From Flagellimonas oceanensis (lineage in GTDB: Bacteria; Bacteroidota; Bacteroidia; Flavobacteriales; Flavobacteriaceae), in the NCBI RefSeq assembly GCF_003992595.1, contig NZ_RZNA01000047.1:199870-263869 (forward strand): a stretch of 64,000 nucleotides of DNA, read 5' to 3'. The notes below the pieces were generated by a model, which worked only from the letters and a program-made list of their open reading frames with translations, made no database searches and was not told the DNA's origin. Every line of letters starts with the position of its first letter. The first letter of the stretch is position 1. Positions 1-8,334 of the stretch are shown here, in pieces. The position numbers were made by a program, and so were the translations under genes.

Positions 1-519
1 ATCGGCTTTGTGTCCTTTGGTGCCGAAGGAGCTATTGTTGATTGGAGTTCTCTTTTCCTAAAGGAAATGACCATGGCCCCTGAAATGTTGATCGGAGCTG
101 GATTTTTGGCATTTTCCACAACCATGACTTTGGGGCGCTTCCTAGGGGATGGTATAAGTGCCAAAATTGGCCCCATTCGAATAGTGGGACTTGGCGCGTT
201 GATTGCTGCCGTTGGTTTTGTTCTCGTGTTGACGCAGCAAACAGCATGGTCCATCGTTGGGTTTGCCCTAAACGGTCTTGGCTTTTCCGTGATCGTGCCC
301 GAATTGTTCCGAATAGGGGGCAATGTAAAGGGAGTGGATTCGTCACAAGGAGTTGCCTTTATCGCGGGAGCAGGATATATGGGGTTTTTACTGGGTCCTG
401 TAATCCTTGGGTTTATAGCCGAGAGTGCTTCGCTGAACTATAGTTTTATCTTGTTGTTGTGCATGGCCCTCTTGGTTTTTGGAATTACGTTTTTCTTACG
501 TAGGAGAAAAAACAGTTAG
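1..519 (+). CDS. MFS transporter, C-terminal part (5' end outside window)
   Basis: The reading frame is open from the first base, so the gene begins upstream of the window; about 172 residues remain. The visible part has five hydrophobic segments, the glycine-rich loop G-R-F-L-G-D-G between two of them, and ends with a short basic tail (RRRKNS). The start GAEGAIVDWSSLFL resembles the middle of the YbjJ-like major facilitator group. It should be an inner-membrane solute/proton transporter; the substrate cannot be read. It converges on the next gene with about 30 bp between stops. Confidence 0.8.
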   Translation: MGFVSFGAEGAIVDWSSLFLKEMTMAPEMLIGAGFLAFSTTMTLGRFLGDGISAKIGPIRIVGLGALIAAVGFVLVLTQQTAWSIVGFALNGLGFSVIVPELFRIGGNVKGVDSSQGVAFIAGAGYMGFLLGPVILGFIAESASLNYSFILLLCMALLVFGITFFLRRRKNS

Positions 520-549
520 GATACGGTTATTTTTTAATGGAATACGATT

Positions 550-2094
550 TTATTGATTGGCCATTAATTCTTCCAACTGTGCTTTTGCCCCTTGACCAGG
601 TCGATTTGCATAACCATTGACTAATTTTCCTTCATCATTGTAAATCAAATAATGTGGAATTGTGTTGATTCCCAAATCTTCCATAACCTTAGAGGTGTTT
701 CCGTTTTCTATAAAATAGTTTTGACTATCCGAGATTTCGTGGTGTGCTATCGCTTTTTTCCAATTCTCTTTTTTATCGTTCACACTCAAATACACAAACT
801 CGATATTTTCCTTTTCCAGTTCGGATTTCAGAATTTTGGACTCCGGCATTGTTTCACGGCAAGGTTTGCACCAACTGGCCCAGAAATCGATATAAAGCCA
901 CTTCCCTTTATTGTCTTTTAAAACCTCGGAAAGTGTTAGTGTATCATTTTCCAAAGTGGTCAAAACCAATTTGTCCGATTTGCTGAAATCAATTTTATAT
1001 GCTTTGACCACTTGGTTCAGCTTCTCCAAATTGGTGGTGTTCTCTTGTAATTTTTGGAAATAGCGTTTTTTGTCCTTGACCTTAAAATTGTTGCCTATAC
1101 CATGGTATGCGTCAAACAATAGATAGTTCTTTGCAGTACGGTTGAATCTTTTGTCAAGCAAGATCGAGTCGAACCTTATTCGTGAATCAATATAAAATGC
1201 TCCTGAATTCCCATTGTTTTCTTCGATCATATCCAAATCATATTTTGAAATTTGGATTAAATAATCCCTGAAGAAGGAAAACTTCATTAAAGAGTCCGTT
1301 TTGGATAGATCAAACCCATGTTCTTGCTCGATGGTTTCCTTATTTTCCAAAGACTTTTGACGTGCTAACCAATTTTTTATGTTTTTAAGGTTTTTATGTT
1401 TTTCCATTAACATGTTCAAGGCGTCAATACGATAATGGTAGTTTATAGGGGAAATGATGTTGTTGTTTTTTAAAGAATCCAAAAGGTCAATTTCTTTCTC
1501 GAAGTCCTTGTTTGCCTGTAGATAGTATTCAATGGAATTTTTCTCATAATTTTCTACCCCAGAAATAGTTAAGTTGCCAAAGATCAAGAAGTGACTAGTG
1601 TATTTGTTGTCAAATAGCTTCTTTAGCCTAAAACCATTGTAATTTAATTCAACATCATTAACATTTCGGTTTGTGATTTTAGCTCTGGGAATATTGTTCT
1701 CAAAATCAAATATGATGGTGTCCCCATTTTTTACCAGAAAACTTTTCTTGATACGTGTAAAGAAATCATTAGTGGATAATTCAAGATAGTCGTTATGGCA
1801 TTCTATTGCCAATGTATCGTGTACATTGGGTTTTGGAAGCCAAGTTTGTACATTGTCCATATGGTCCAAGTATGTAAAACCATTGTTTTGGTAGAAAGCC
1901 TTTACTCCCGAACTGTCTTTTACTATTTTACCGACACTGTCCTGCTTCATTAAATGCATGTACGTTTTTGGTGCATTTACGCTAATCAGCACTATCTGAT
2001 TTGGTTTTGATTTCTTGGGTGCAGGAACTTCATTTTTACAGGAGAATGAAATGATGAGGATGATGAAAGGGAGTATGTGTTTAAGTGGTTTCAT
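550..2094 (-). CDS. Thioredoxin-fold (TlpA/redoxin-like) lipoprotein
   Basis: A 514-residue protein. The N-terminus is a lipoprotein signal peptide ending in the lipobox I-S-F-S-C (Cys19), so it is likely anchored in the envelope facing the periplasm. Residues about 40-370 are a charged, mostly helical region of the kind found before the redox domain in Bacteroidota TlpA-like proteins. The C-terminal ~120 residues are a redoxin domain with the motif D-F-W-A-S-W-C-K-P-C (Cys409/Cys412) and the cis-proline loop T-I-P-H. Expected role: periplasmic thiol-disulfide reduction, for example in cytochrome c maturation or stress; the partner is unknown. A 119-bp gap upstream should hold its promoter. 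Confidence 0.85.
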   Translation of the reverse strand: MKPLKHILPFIILIISFSCKNEVPAPKKSKPNQIVLISVNAPKTYMHLMKQDSVGKIVKDSSGVKAFYQNNGFTYLDHMDNVQTWLPKPNVHDTLAIECHNDYLELSTNDFFTRIKKSFLVKNGDTIIFDFENNIPRAKITNRNVNDVELNYNGFRLKKLFDNKYTSHFLIFGNLTISGVENYEKNSIEYYLQANKDFEKEIDLLDSLKNNNIISPINYHYRIDALNMLMEKHKNLKNIKNWLARQKSLENKETIEQEHGFDLSKTDSLMKFSFFRDYLIQISKYDLDMIEENNGNSGAFYIDSRIRFDSILLDKRFNRTAKNYLLFDAYHGIGNNFKVKDKKRYFQKLQENTTNLEKLNQVVKAYKIDFSKSDKLVLTTLENDTLTLSEVLKDNKGKWLYIDFWASWCKPCRETMPESKILKSELEKENIEFVYLSVNDKKENWKKAIAHHEISDSQNYFIENGNTSKVMEDLGINTIPHYLIYNDEGKLVNGYANRPGQGAKAQLEELMANQ

Positions 2095-2213
2095 TCTTTA
2101 TCTTTTTCAAATTCTTGAGGTTGGTAATATTTAATCAGCCTTTTACCTTTTAATGGAATAAAATTGACTATTGCACCAAATTTTGATGACATCCATCATT
2201 GGTTTATGAAAAC

Positions 2214-2978
2214 TCAATCACCCTTGGCCAGTTCCGTATCTATTAAAGTCAGGATGTCATCAATTAATTTCAGACATTGATTTTGTACTTTAAGTGTGGA
2301 ATTGAAGTAAATGACATTGTTCTCGACAAGGTTTTCAAACTCCAAGGAGGAAAGCATATCGTTGTTGGATACTTCAAAACCTGATTTTGGAATTGCTAAG
2401 GATGATGATGAATTGGGCAAATTATAATTGTCTACATGTAACCAGCTTCCATTTTTGGTAATAAAGTCGATTAGGTTGTATTCGCTACCCTCTTGATATT
2501 TTTCTCGAATGGCCAATCGTTCCAAGGTTGGCGCCCAAGAGGATAGTTTGCTCCTTAACTGGCCGTTTTTCAAAATCCCCAAACTTCCAGAGTTGGTCAA
2601 ATCGTTTAAAAAACCGTTTTGGGCATTATAGGATGGGGCACTTACGGCAGCAATCAATAAACTGTCCAGCAAAAATTTACCATTGTACTTATCTCCAGTA
2701 TGCTCTAGGATTTTAATACTGCTTTCTATGTTTTTGGTATTTTTCTGAATGATTTCCTGTAAAGCCGTTTTATTGGATTCAAAATCGGTTTTTAAGTTTT
2801 GTAGGGCTTCGTATTCCAGCTTGTCTGTTTTGCTGGCTTCATTCATATTATTGATTTGAAGCGCAATCAAAATTCCGATAACCACCAAAATAATCTCTCC
2901 AATCGCATAGGGAATATACTTTCCGATTCTGTTTTCGGCGATAAGCCGCCGCCTGATTTTTCTAAGGAATGTTGCCAT
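2214..2978 (-). CDS. DUF6090 family membrane protein
   Basis: A 254-residue protein with the family signature at the N-terminus: basic residues (R-K-I-R-R-R-L) followed by G-K-Y-I-P-Y-A-I-G-E-I and one transmembrane helix (about residues 28-42) ending in A-L-Q-I-N-N. The remainder is a helical soluble domain rich in Asn, Ser and Leu. DUF6090 proteins are common in Flavobacteriia, often in tandem arrays; no function is established. Here it is a single copy upstream of the TlpA-like gene on the same strand, separated by 119 bp. Confidence 0.8.
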   Translation of the reverse strand: MATFLRKIRRRLIAENRIGKYIPYAIGEIILVVIGILIALQINNMNEASKTDKLEYEALQNLKTDFESNKTALQEIIQKNTKNIESSIKILEHTGDKYNGKFLLDSLLIAAVSAPSYNAQNGFLNDLTNSGSLGILKNGQLRSKLSSWAPTLERLAIREKYQEGSEYNLIDFITKNGSWLHVDNYNLPNSSSSLAIPKSGFEVSNNDMLSSLEFENLVENNVIYFNSTLKVQNQCLKLIDDILTLIDTELAKGD

Positions 2979-3019
2979 GGGTTAGGGCAGTATGATAGCC
3001 AATTTATGTAGTAGTGTTT

Positions 3020-3415
3020 TTAAAGTTCCTGAACCAATTGAATATAATTTCCACAAGTATCGTTGAGGATTGCATATGTTACATTTCCCGATATCGTGGG
3101 TTTCACGATGAACTCCACACCGAGCTGGGTCAAACGTTCGTATTCGGAGTCTATATCTTCAACGTCAAATTGCGTCCATGGAATGCCGGCTTCCATCAGT
3201 GCATCTTGATATACCTTGGAGGGCTCAAAATGGTTGGGGGCAGGTTCCAATAATATCTCTGGTCCATCTTCCCGATCTTTTGATACCAAGGTCAACCATC
3301 TGTTTCCACCACCCAAAGGTTCATCTTTCTTCTTTGCAAAGCCCAATTTCTCAGTGTAAAACCGCATCGCCTTTTCTTGGTCTCGAACGGGAATGCTGAT
3401 GAGTGTTACTTTCAT
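3020..3415 (-). CDS. VOC/glyoxalase superfamily protein
   Basis: A 131-residue protein of the vicinal oxygen chelate fold. It begins V-T-L-I-S-I-P-V-R-D-Q-E-K-A-M-R-F-Y, the usual first beta-alpha unit, and repeats the fold in the second half (D-V-E-D-I-D ... G-N-Y-I-Q-L-V). Length fits a single-chain bleomycin-resistance/extradiol-dioxygenase-like protein that works as a dimer. Substrate is unknown; many such proteins in flavobacteria are annotated only as glyoxalases. It lies 41 bp upstream of the DUF6090 gene and may be cotranscribed with it. Confidence 0.85.
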   Translation of the reverse strand: MKVTLISIPVRDQEKAMRFYTEKLGFAKKKDEPLGGGNRWLTLVSKDREDGPEILLEPAPNHFEPSKVYQDALMEAGIPWTQFDVEDIDSEYERLTQLGVEFIVKPTISGNVTYAILNDTCGNYIQLVQEL

Positions 3416-3578
3416 AGTTTGTGGTTTTTTACATCCTGACCTACTTCATTTATGGTGACACATTCTACATCGTTGCATTCAAAATAGAAATATTACCGAT
3501 GCATCACATCGTCTTATTTATGTGTTTAGGGGAATTTTGTAAATCTTCTTGCAAGAGATGCCAACTCGAATTGAGCAG

Positions 3579-4268
3579 TTACTCCTTGCTTACGGTAAGC
3601 CCGGTAAAGTAAAGACTGGTGCCGCCATCAGGTCGGTTGTGTTGCTTGGCCAGTTGTAAACCTTCCATCTCTATATAATCTTCCCAAGTGGAGACCAAAT
3701 TGGGCTCTTGTTGGTTGGATTTGCGATAAGCCCACTCCCGGATTATGTAATCATCCTTGAAATAAAAGTCATACGCATCGCCTGGGGTATAACCGCCTTC
3801 GTTGGCATATACAATAGTGAGTTTCTGCATGGGCTCTTCGCTAATGGGCGCCGTAGCTTCTTCGGTATGTTCGTAGGTGTAATTGTTGGAGTCCCACATC
3901 AAATTAAAAGGGGCCATCAACCAATATCTGTCATTGATAAAACCACTATTGGTTTTCATGGCAATGCTATCCATGGAGTTTCGGTTGTACGTAAGGGTGT
4001 CGGGCCCGGAAATGGCCGTAACGGTATTGCTCTTGGTTTCCCAGTCCCAGCTGCGCTCAAAATGCATGGAATCCCTGTCCACATTAAAGGTGAAAGTGAT
4101 TTCCTTTACATCTGACCAATGGTCAAAACCGTGCGCTTCCGCTATTCGTTCTGGAACGGATTTTTCAATTTCGGTAGGTTCGGCGCTTTCTTTGTTTTTT
4201 TTTGGTTCCGTTTTACAGGCGACAAAAAATAGGAAAGCGAGTATTGTAACGAGGTAATTGGTCTTCAT
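3579..4268 (-). CDS. Hypothetical lipoprotein (about 230 aa)
   Basis: A 229-residue protein with a lipoprotein signal peptide (hydrophobic L-A-F-L-F-F-V-A-C, Cys18), then a charged linker rich in Lys/Glu. The mature part starts A-E-A-H-G-F-D-H-W and is rich in aromatic residues and short beta-strand-like stretches (W-D-W-E, R-Y-W-L-M-A-P-F, Y-D-F-Y-F-K-D-D-Y). This resembles a beta-rich lipid- or ligand-binding fold, but I do not recognise a named family with certainty. It is divergent from the sigma factor gene, with 86 bp between the starts. Confidence 0.7.
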   Translation of the reverse strand: MKTNYLVTILAFLFFVACKTEPKKNKESAEPTEIEKSVPERIAEAHGFDHWSDVKEITFTFNVDRDSMHFERSWDWETKSNTVTAISGPDTLTYNRNSMDSIAMKTNSGFINDRYWLMAPFNLMWDSNNYTYEHTEEATAPISEEPMQKLTIVYANEGGYTPGDAYDFYFKDDYIIREWAYRKSNQQEPNLVSTWEDYIEMEGLQLAKQHNRPDGGTSLYFTGLTVSKE

Positions 4269-4354
4269 GTCTGGTTTTTAACCAAATATACTAGGAAAAT
4301 CTCTTATTTTGCGCCCCATTTTAAAAAGCCTGACCAAATAAATCTGTTTCTGGA

Positions 4355-4984
4355 GTGACTTTTTTAAAAAACTTGTTTCTAATACTTGTAAGTAACCCCG
4401 ACAAAGCGTTTTTGGAAAAGGAAGACTTATACGTACAACTTTCTGATGAGGAATTGGTGAAACAGATTGTGGCGGACAACGACCCTATGCTCTTTGGGAA
4501 GTTGTATGACCGTTATGCAAAATTGGTGTACAACAAATGCTACGGATTTGCAAAATCCGAGGACGAGGCGGAGGATTTGACTCAGGATGTGTTCCTCCAA
4601 CTATTTATCAAGCTTCGGACCTTTAAGGGGAAATCGAAGTTTTCTACTTGGCTGTATTCATTTACCTATAATTTTTGTGTGAATTATGTAAACCGGAACA
4701 AACAACGAAAAATACGGGACAAGTCCGTTCAGGTTGAGAATTCCGAACATAAGCTTACCGAAGAAGTGCCCGATGAGAGTTTGTATGAGATGAAAGCGGA
4801 CAAGCTCAAAAAGGCATTGGAACAGATATCCCCCGAAGAGAAGTCCATTTTGTTGCTCAAGTACCAAGATGGGGCCAGCATCAAAGAACTTGTAACTTTA
4901 ATGGAACTAGGGGAGAGTGCAGTGAAAATGCGGCTCAAAAGAGCGAAAGAAAGACTATTGGAAATCTACAATACCCTGGAATAG
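4355..4984 (+). CDS. ECF-type RNA polymerase sigma-70 factor
   Basis: A 209-residue sigma factor: region 2 around residues 40-110 (L-Y-D-R-Y-A-K-L-V-Y ... A-E-D-L-T-Q-D-V-F) and region 4 at 150-205 (L-L-L-K-Y-Q-D-G-A-S-I-K-E-L ... V-K-M-R-L-K-R-A-K-E-R-L). The start is GTG at 4355; the first ~20 residues are hydrophobic and unusual, so the true start could be further in. Immediately followed, without a spacer, by a 63-residue protein and then an MscS channel. No zinc-finger anti-sigma factor is nearby, so the small protein or the channel may be the regulator; this is inference. Confidence 0.85.
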   Translation: MTFLKNLFLILVSNPDKAFLEKEDLYVQLSDEELVKQIVADNDPMLFGKLYDRYAKLVYNKCYGFAKSEDEAEDLTQDVFLQLFIKLRTFKGKSKFSTWLYSFTYNFCVNYVNRNKQRKIRDKSVQVENSEHKLTEEVPDESLYEMKADKLKKALEQISPEEKSILLLKYQDGASIKELVTLMELGESAVKMRLKRAKERLLEIYNTLE

Positions 4985-5176
4985 ATGGCAAAGAAACACA
5001 AAAACCCATTCAAAGAGTTGGAGGCTTCCCTGCATGAGGCTCCACCTGAAATGAAGCAAAAAGTCATGAATGACATTGCCGCGGCAAAGTTGATCATGGA
5101 CATGGCTTCATTGTTCTCGATCAATTTGGGAAGTGCTTTGCGCAAGCTGTTCAGAACTCTGGGAGACAATAACTAA
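4985..5176 (+). CDS. Small helical protein coupled to the sigma factor
   Basis: A 63-residue protein whose ATG directly follows the stop of the sigma factor (TAG then ATG with no spacer), so the two are almost certainly translated together. It has a basic start (M-A-K-K-H-K), then predicted helices (F-K-E-L-E-A-S-L-H-E-A-P-P-E-M-K-Q-K-V) and a moderately hydrophobic amphipathic second half. There is no transmembrane helix and no cysteine. The tight coupling suggests a sigma-factor partner, but no family is recognised. Confidence 0.65.
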   Translation: MAKKHKNPFKELEASLHEAPPEMKQKVMNDIAAAKLIMDMASLFSINLGSALRKLFRTLGDNN

Positions 5177-5210
5177 TCAACTAACAGAACACTATAAATA
5201 AACAACAACT

Positions 5211-6038
5211 ATGGAGACTATTAATGAATGGAAAAATGTGACCCTGGAGTCCCTATCAGGCATGGGCAAAGAGATGGCATTGGCCTTTCCCAAAATCTTG
5301 GGGGCTATCGTTATTTTAATCTTAGGTTGGATCGTCATCAAAATCGTGCTCTTCCTCCTCAAGAAAATCCTGAAGCTGGCCAAAGTGGATATGCTCAACG
5401 ATAAGATCAATGGCATGGATGTGACCGGCAAGGGCGATCTAAATGTGGATGTCATTAAAGTGATATTGGGCTTTGTTAGATGGTTTTTGATTTTGGTCTT
5501 TTTGATTGTGGCCGCCGATATTTTGGATTGGAAGATCATTTCCAAGGAAATCGGTAACCTCTTGCATTACCTTCCACGATTCTTTAGTGCATTGGCACTA
5601 TTGATGCTTGGGTTCTACATTGGAAACTTTGTGAAGAAGACCGTTAAGCGATTGTTCGATTCGCTGGAATTTGGAGGTTCCAATATTGTGAGCAACCTGT
5701 TTTTCTACGTGATTGTCATTTTTATGTCCATTACCGCATTGAACCAAGCAGGAGTGGATACCACGATCATAACCAACAACATTACCTTGATTTTAGGTTC
5801 TTTCCTCTTGGCATTCGCCTTGGGTGTTGGTTTGGGGTCTCGTGAAATTGTCGCGGATATCCTAAGGGCGTTTTATACCCGGAAAACCTATGTGGTAGGG
5901 GATAAAATCATAATTGGCAACGATGAAGGAACCATCAAGGCCATCGATAACAACAGTCTTACACTGGAAACCGAAGACGGCAAATTTGTGATTCCGATCA
6001 AGGATGTGGTCTCTCAAAAAGTGCAGATAAAATCATAA
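5211..6038 (+). CDS. MscS-family mechanosensitive ion channel
   Basis: A 275-residue small-conductance mechanosensitive channel. It has four hydrophobic segments: about residues 20-50, 80-105, 117-140 (with L-L-M-L-G-F-Y-I-G-N-F) and the glycine/alanine-rich pore-lining helix near 195-212 (L-L-A-F-A-L-G-V-G-L-G-S-R-E). The beta domain follows (Y-V-V-G-D-K-I-I-I-G), ending with I-K-S soon after it, so the large C-terminal cage of E. coli MscS is missing. Role: releases solutes on hypo-osmotic shock. Third gene of the sigma factor cluster, 34 bp after the small protein. Confidence 0.9.
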   Translation: METINEWKNVTLESLSGMGKEMALAFPKILGAIVILILGWIVIKIVLFLLKKILKLAKVDMLNDKINGMDVTGKGDLNVDVIKVILGFVRWFLILVFLIVAADILDWKIISKEIGNLLHYLPRFFSALALLMLGFYIGNFVKKTVKRLFDSLEFGGSNIVSNLFFYVIVIFMSITALNQAGVDTTIITNNITLILGSFLLAFALGVGLGSREIVADILRAFYTRKTYVVGDKIIIGNDEGTIKAIDNNSLTLETEDGKFVIPIKDVVSQKVQIKS

Positions 6039-6085
6039 TGGGTGTATTGTGAAAAACAAGTGCGGTAACTTCCTTGGAATTTGAT

Positions 6086-6093
6086 TATTTTTG
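6086..6093 (+). promoter_or_regulatory. Possible -7 box (TATTTTTG) upstream of the short clpP
   Basis: The octamer TATTTTTG fits the Bacteroidota -7 consensus TAnnTTTG and lies 21 bp before the ATG of the clpP-like gene. No TTG is found at the expected -33 distance, so the call rests on one half of the promoter. Confidence 0.35.
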
Positions 6094-6114
6094 AAGTCTT
6101 ACAACACGTAAAAA

Positions 6115-6663
6115 ATGAGTTCAAAAAAAGGAAAGGTTCAGGAATTGATCCAAGAAAAACTGTTAGAAGACCGCAAAGTGTTTTTGTGGGGCCAAGTAGA
6201 CGATGATTCTGCAAAGCACGTAATCGACAGGTTGCTGTATTTGGATATGTTGAACAATAAAGAGATTCAATTGATTATCAATAGCCCAGGAGGGTATGTA
6301 ACCTCCGGTTTTGCTATTTACGATACCATTAAACAGATAAAAAGCCCGGTCTCCACGGTATGTTCCGGTTTGGCCGCTTCTATGGGGTCCATTCTGTTGT
6401 CGGTAGGGGAAAAGGGCAGAAGATTCATTCAGCCGCACGCCCGTGTCATGATCCATCAACCAAGTGGTGGAGCTAGGGGACAGGCGTCCAATATAGAAAT
6501 CCAGGCTAGGGAAATCATCAAGACCAAGGAATTGGGAGCCAAAATTCTTTCAGAGAATTGCGGACAGGATTATGACAAAGTGATGAAGGATTTTGATCGT
6601 GATTACTGGATGAGCGCCGAAGAATCCGTGGAATACGGAATCGTGGATGAAATCTTGAAATAA
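6115..6663 (+). CDS. clpP: ClpP-like serine protease, short form
   Basis: A 182-residue ClpP-family peptidase, the barrel-forming proteolytic subunit of the Clp machine. The catalytic triad is intact: Ser89 (G-L-A-A-S-M-G-S), His114 (R-V-M-I-H-Q-P-S-G-G) and Asp163 (D-R-D-Y-W-M-S-A-E-E). It starts close to the mature N-terminus of the family with no propeptide, and is shorter than the ~220-residue main ClpP usual in Bacteroidota. It may therefore be a second paralogue; no clpX or tig gene adjoins it here, as they often do for the main copy. A strong terminator follows directly. Confidence 0.88.
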   Translation: MSSKKGKVQELIQEKLLEDRKVFLWGQVDDDSAKHVIDRLLYLDMLNNKEIQLIINSPGGYVTSGFAIYDTIKQIKSPVSTVCSGLAASMGSILLSVGEKGRRFIQPHARVMIHQPSGGARGQASNIEIQAREIIKTKELGAKILSENCGQDYDKVMKDFDRDYWMSAEESVEYGIVDEILK

Positions 6664-6684
6664 GACAAGACTCCTTTAAAAGTG

Positions 6685-6718
6685 AAAAGTCCTTCGCAAC
6701 GTATTGTGAAGGACTTTT
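6685..6718 (+). terminator. Rho-independent terminator after clpP
   Basis: A perfect 11-bp stem (AAAAGTCCTTC with GAAGGACTTTT) that can extend by four more pairs into the loop, followed by a T run. It begins 21 bp after the clpP stop. The A-rich 5' side lets it also serve the convergent photolyase operon. Confidence 0.85.
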
Positions 6719-6798
6719 TATATATAGACGCCGTAGCGGAATATTCTAATAGATATACGAGAGCAGACCAGCTATCGGATTTCAAAGAATGCATAAAA

Positions 6799-8331
6799 TC
6801 AAAATTCATCGGAGTGTTCTATGATTTTGTGCGCTCTTTCTTGTATTTCGTTCAACTCTTCCTTGCTTTTCTTCTCCAATAAGCTCATCATCATCGACAT
6901 CCGTTGGTTGTTCTTGAAGTGTGCTTTTTTTTCCTCCAAAAAGTTCCAGTACAGCGAATTGAACGGACACGAGTTCTCTCCCGACCTAACAGTATGACTA
7001 TAGGAGCATTCCTTACAATAATTTCCCATTTTATTGATGTAATTGGCGCTGCTCACATAGGGTTTGGTGGCTACCAGGCCTCCATCCGCAAATTGGCTCA
7101 TGCCTCTGGTATTGGTAATCTCCACCCATTCTATGGCGTCAATGTATACGCCCAAATACCATGCATCCACTTCTGCGGGGTCCACTTGGGTAAGCAGGGC
7201 ATAGTTGCCGATGATCATCAAGCGCTGAATGTGATGTGCATATGCATCGTCCAAACTTTGCGAAATGGCTTGGTGCAGGCAGTTCATTTTCGTCTTTCCC
7301 GTCCAGAAGAAATCGGGCAGGGGGTTGTGGTTCTCCAGTTTGTTCAATTTGGCGTAGTCTGGCATTTCTTTCCAATACACGCCACGCATGTATTCGCGCC
7401 AACCCAAAATCTGACGAATAAACCCCTCCACTTGTGAAATATCGATATCGTCTCTATGCTCATGATAAAAATCAACTACGGTGTCGATAACTTCCTTGGG
7501 TGAAAGCATTTTACTGTTCATGGCGAAGGACAAACGGGAGTGGAACAAGAATTTTTCTTGGGTATGCAAAGCATCCTGATAATCGCCGAAACAGACTAAC
7601 AGCCTTGAGCAGAAAAAATCCAAAAGCTCCTTGCATTCTTGGTGGGAGGTGGGCCAAGGAAAGTTTTTGGAATCAATATTTCCAAAGGTATTTATTTTCG
7701 CGCTTTTGATTTCTTCCAGTAGTTCGGTAACATCGGTATCAAATGAAAGTTCCTTTGGAATGCTGGGAGAGCCGTCCCATTTTTTTCGATTGCTCTGGTC
7801 AAAGTTCCATTTTCCACCTTCGGGTTGATCGTTTTCCATCAGTATATCGTGCTTTTTCCGCATCATCCGATAGAAACTTTCCATCAATAGTTGTTTCTTG
7901 CCCTCAAAATGATTTTCCAGCTCATCCCGGTTAGTGTAAAAGTGTTCCGTATCAAAAGCCTCGGAGGGGATGGACGTGGATTCGCAAATTTCTTGGAGCT
8001 GTTGGTCCAATCGATATTCATCGGGCAATTGGTATTCAAATTTTTCAATCTTGTGATTGGATATGGCTTGCTCTATAAGGTCGGGTAGGTTTTGTGGATT
8101 GTTTTGGTCCCCAATTTTAAAATATTCAACATGGTGTCCCTCATCTTGAAGGGTATTTGAGAAATTCCGCATGGATTGGAAGAATCCCACGACCTTTTGG
8201 ATATGATGTTTTACATAGTCCGTTTCCTGTCGCATCTCGGCCATCAGGTATATATGGTCATCATCTACTTGGTCTAACCAACTATGGGATACATTTAGCT
8301 GATCTCCAAGAATAAGTCTAAGTGTTTTCAT
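6799..8331 (-). CDS. Iron-sulfur bacterial cryptochrome/photolyase (FeS-BCP, PhrB-like)
   Basis: A 510-residue member of the prokaryotic (6-4)-photolyase group. It starts with L-R-L-I-L-G-D-Q-L, typical of this group rather than of class I photolyases. The four cysteines that bind the [4Fe-4S] cluster are present: Cys351 (M-N-C-L-H-Q), Cys439 and Cys442 (Y-C-K-E-C-S-Y-S-H) and Cys455 (N-S-C-P-F). The C-terminal domain holds FAD. It repairs UV photoproducts with blue light, or acts as a light sensor. Its ATG lies 3 bp after the Cry-DASH stop, so the two form one operon. Confidence 0.92.
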   Translation of the reverse strand: MKTLRLILGDQLNVSHSWLDQVDDDHIYLMAEMRQETDYVKHHIQKVVGFFQSMRNFSNTLQDEGHHVEYFKIGDQNNPQNLPDLIEQAISNHKIEKFEYQLPDEYRLDQQLQEICESTSIPSEAFDTEHFYTNRDELENHFEGKKQLLMESFYRMMRKKHDILMENDQPEGGKWNFDQSNRKKWDGSPSIPKELSFDTDVTELLEEIKSAKINTFGNIDSKNFPWPTSHQECKELLDFFCSRLLVCFGDYQDALHTQEKFLFHSRLSFAMNSKMLSPKEVIDTVVDFYHEHRDDIDISQVEGFIRQILGWREYMRGVYWKEMPDYAKLNKLENHNPLPDFFWTGKTKMNCLHQAISQSLDDAYAHHIQRLMIIGNYALLTQVDPAEVDAWYLGVYIDAIEWVEITNTRGMSQFADGGLVATKPYVSSANYINKMGNYCKECSYSHTVRSGENSCPFNSLYWNFLEEKKAHFKNNQRMSMMMSLLEKKSKEELNEIQERAHKIIEHSDEF

Positions 8332-8334
8332 GAA

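Noticed and set aside
3421..3612. A 63-residue plus-strand open frame after the VOC gene
   Set aside because: It runs into the end of the minus-strand lipoprotein gene, has no recognisable features and its composition looks like spacer.
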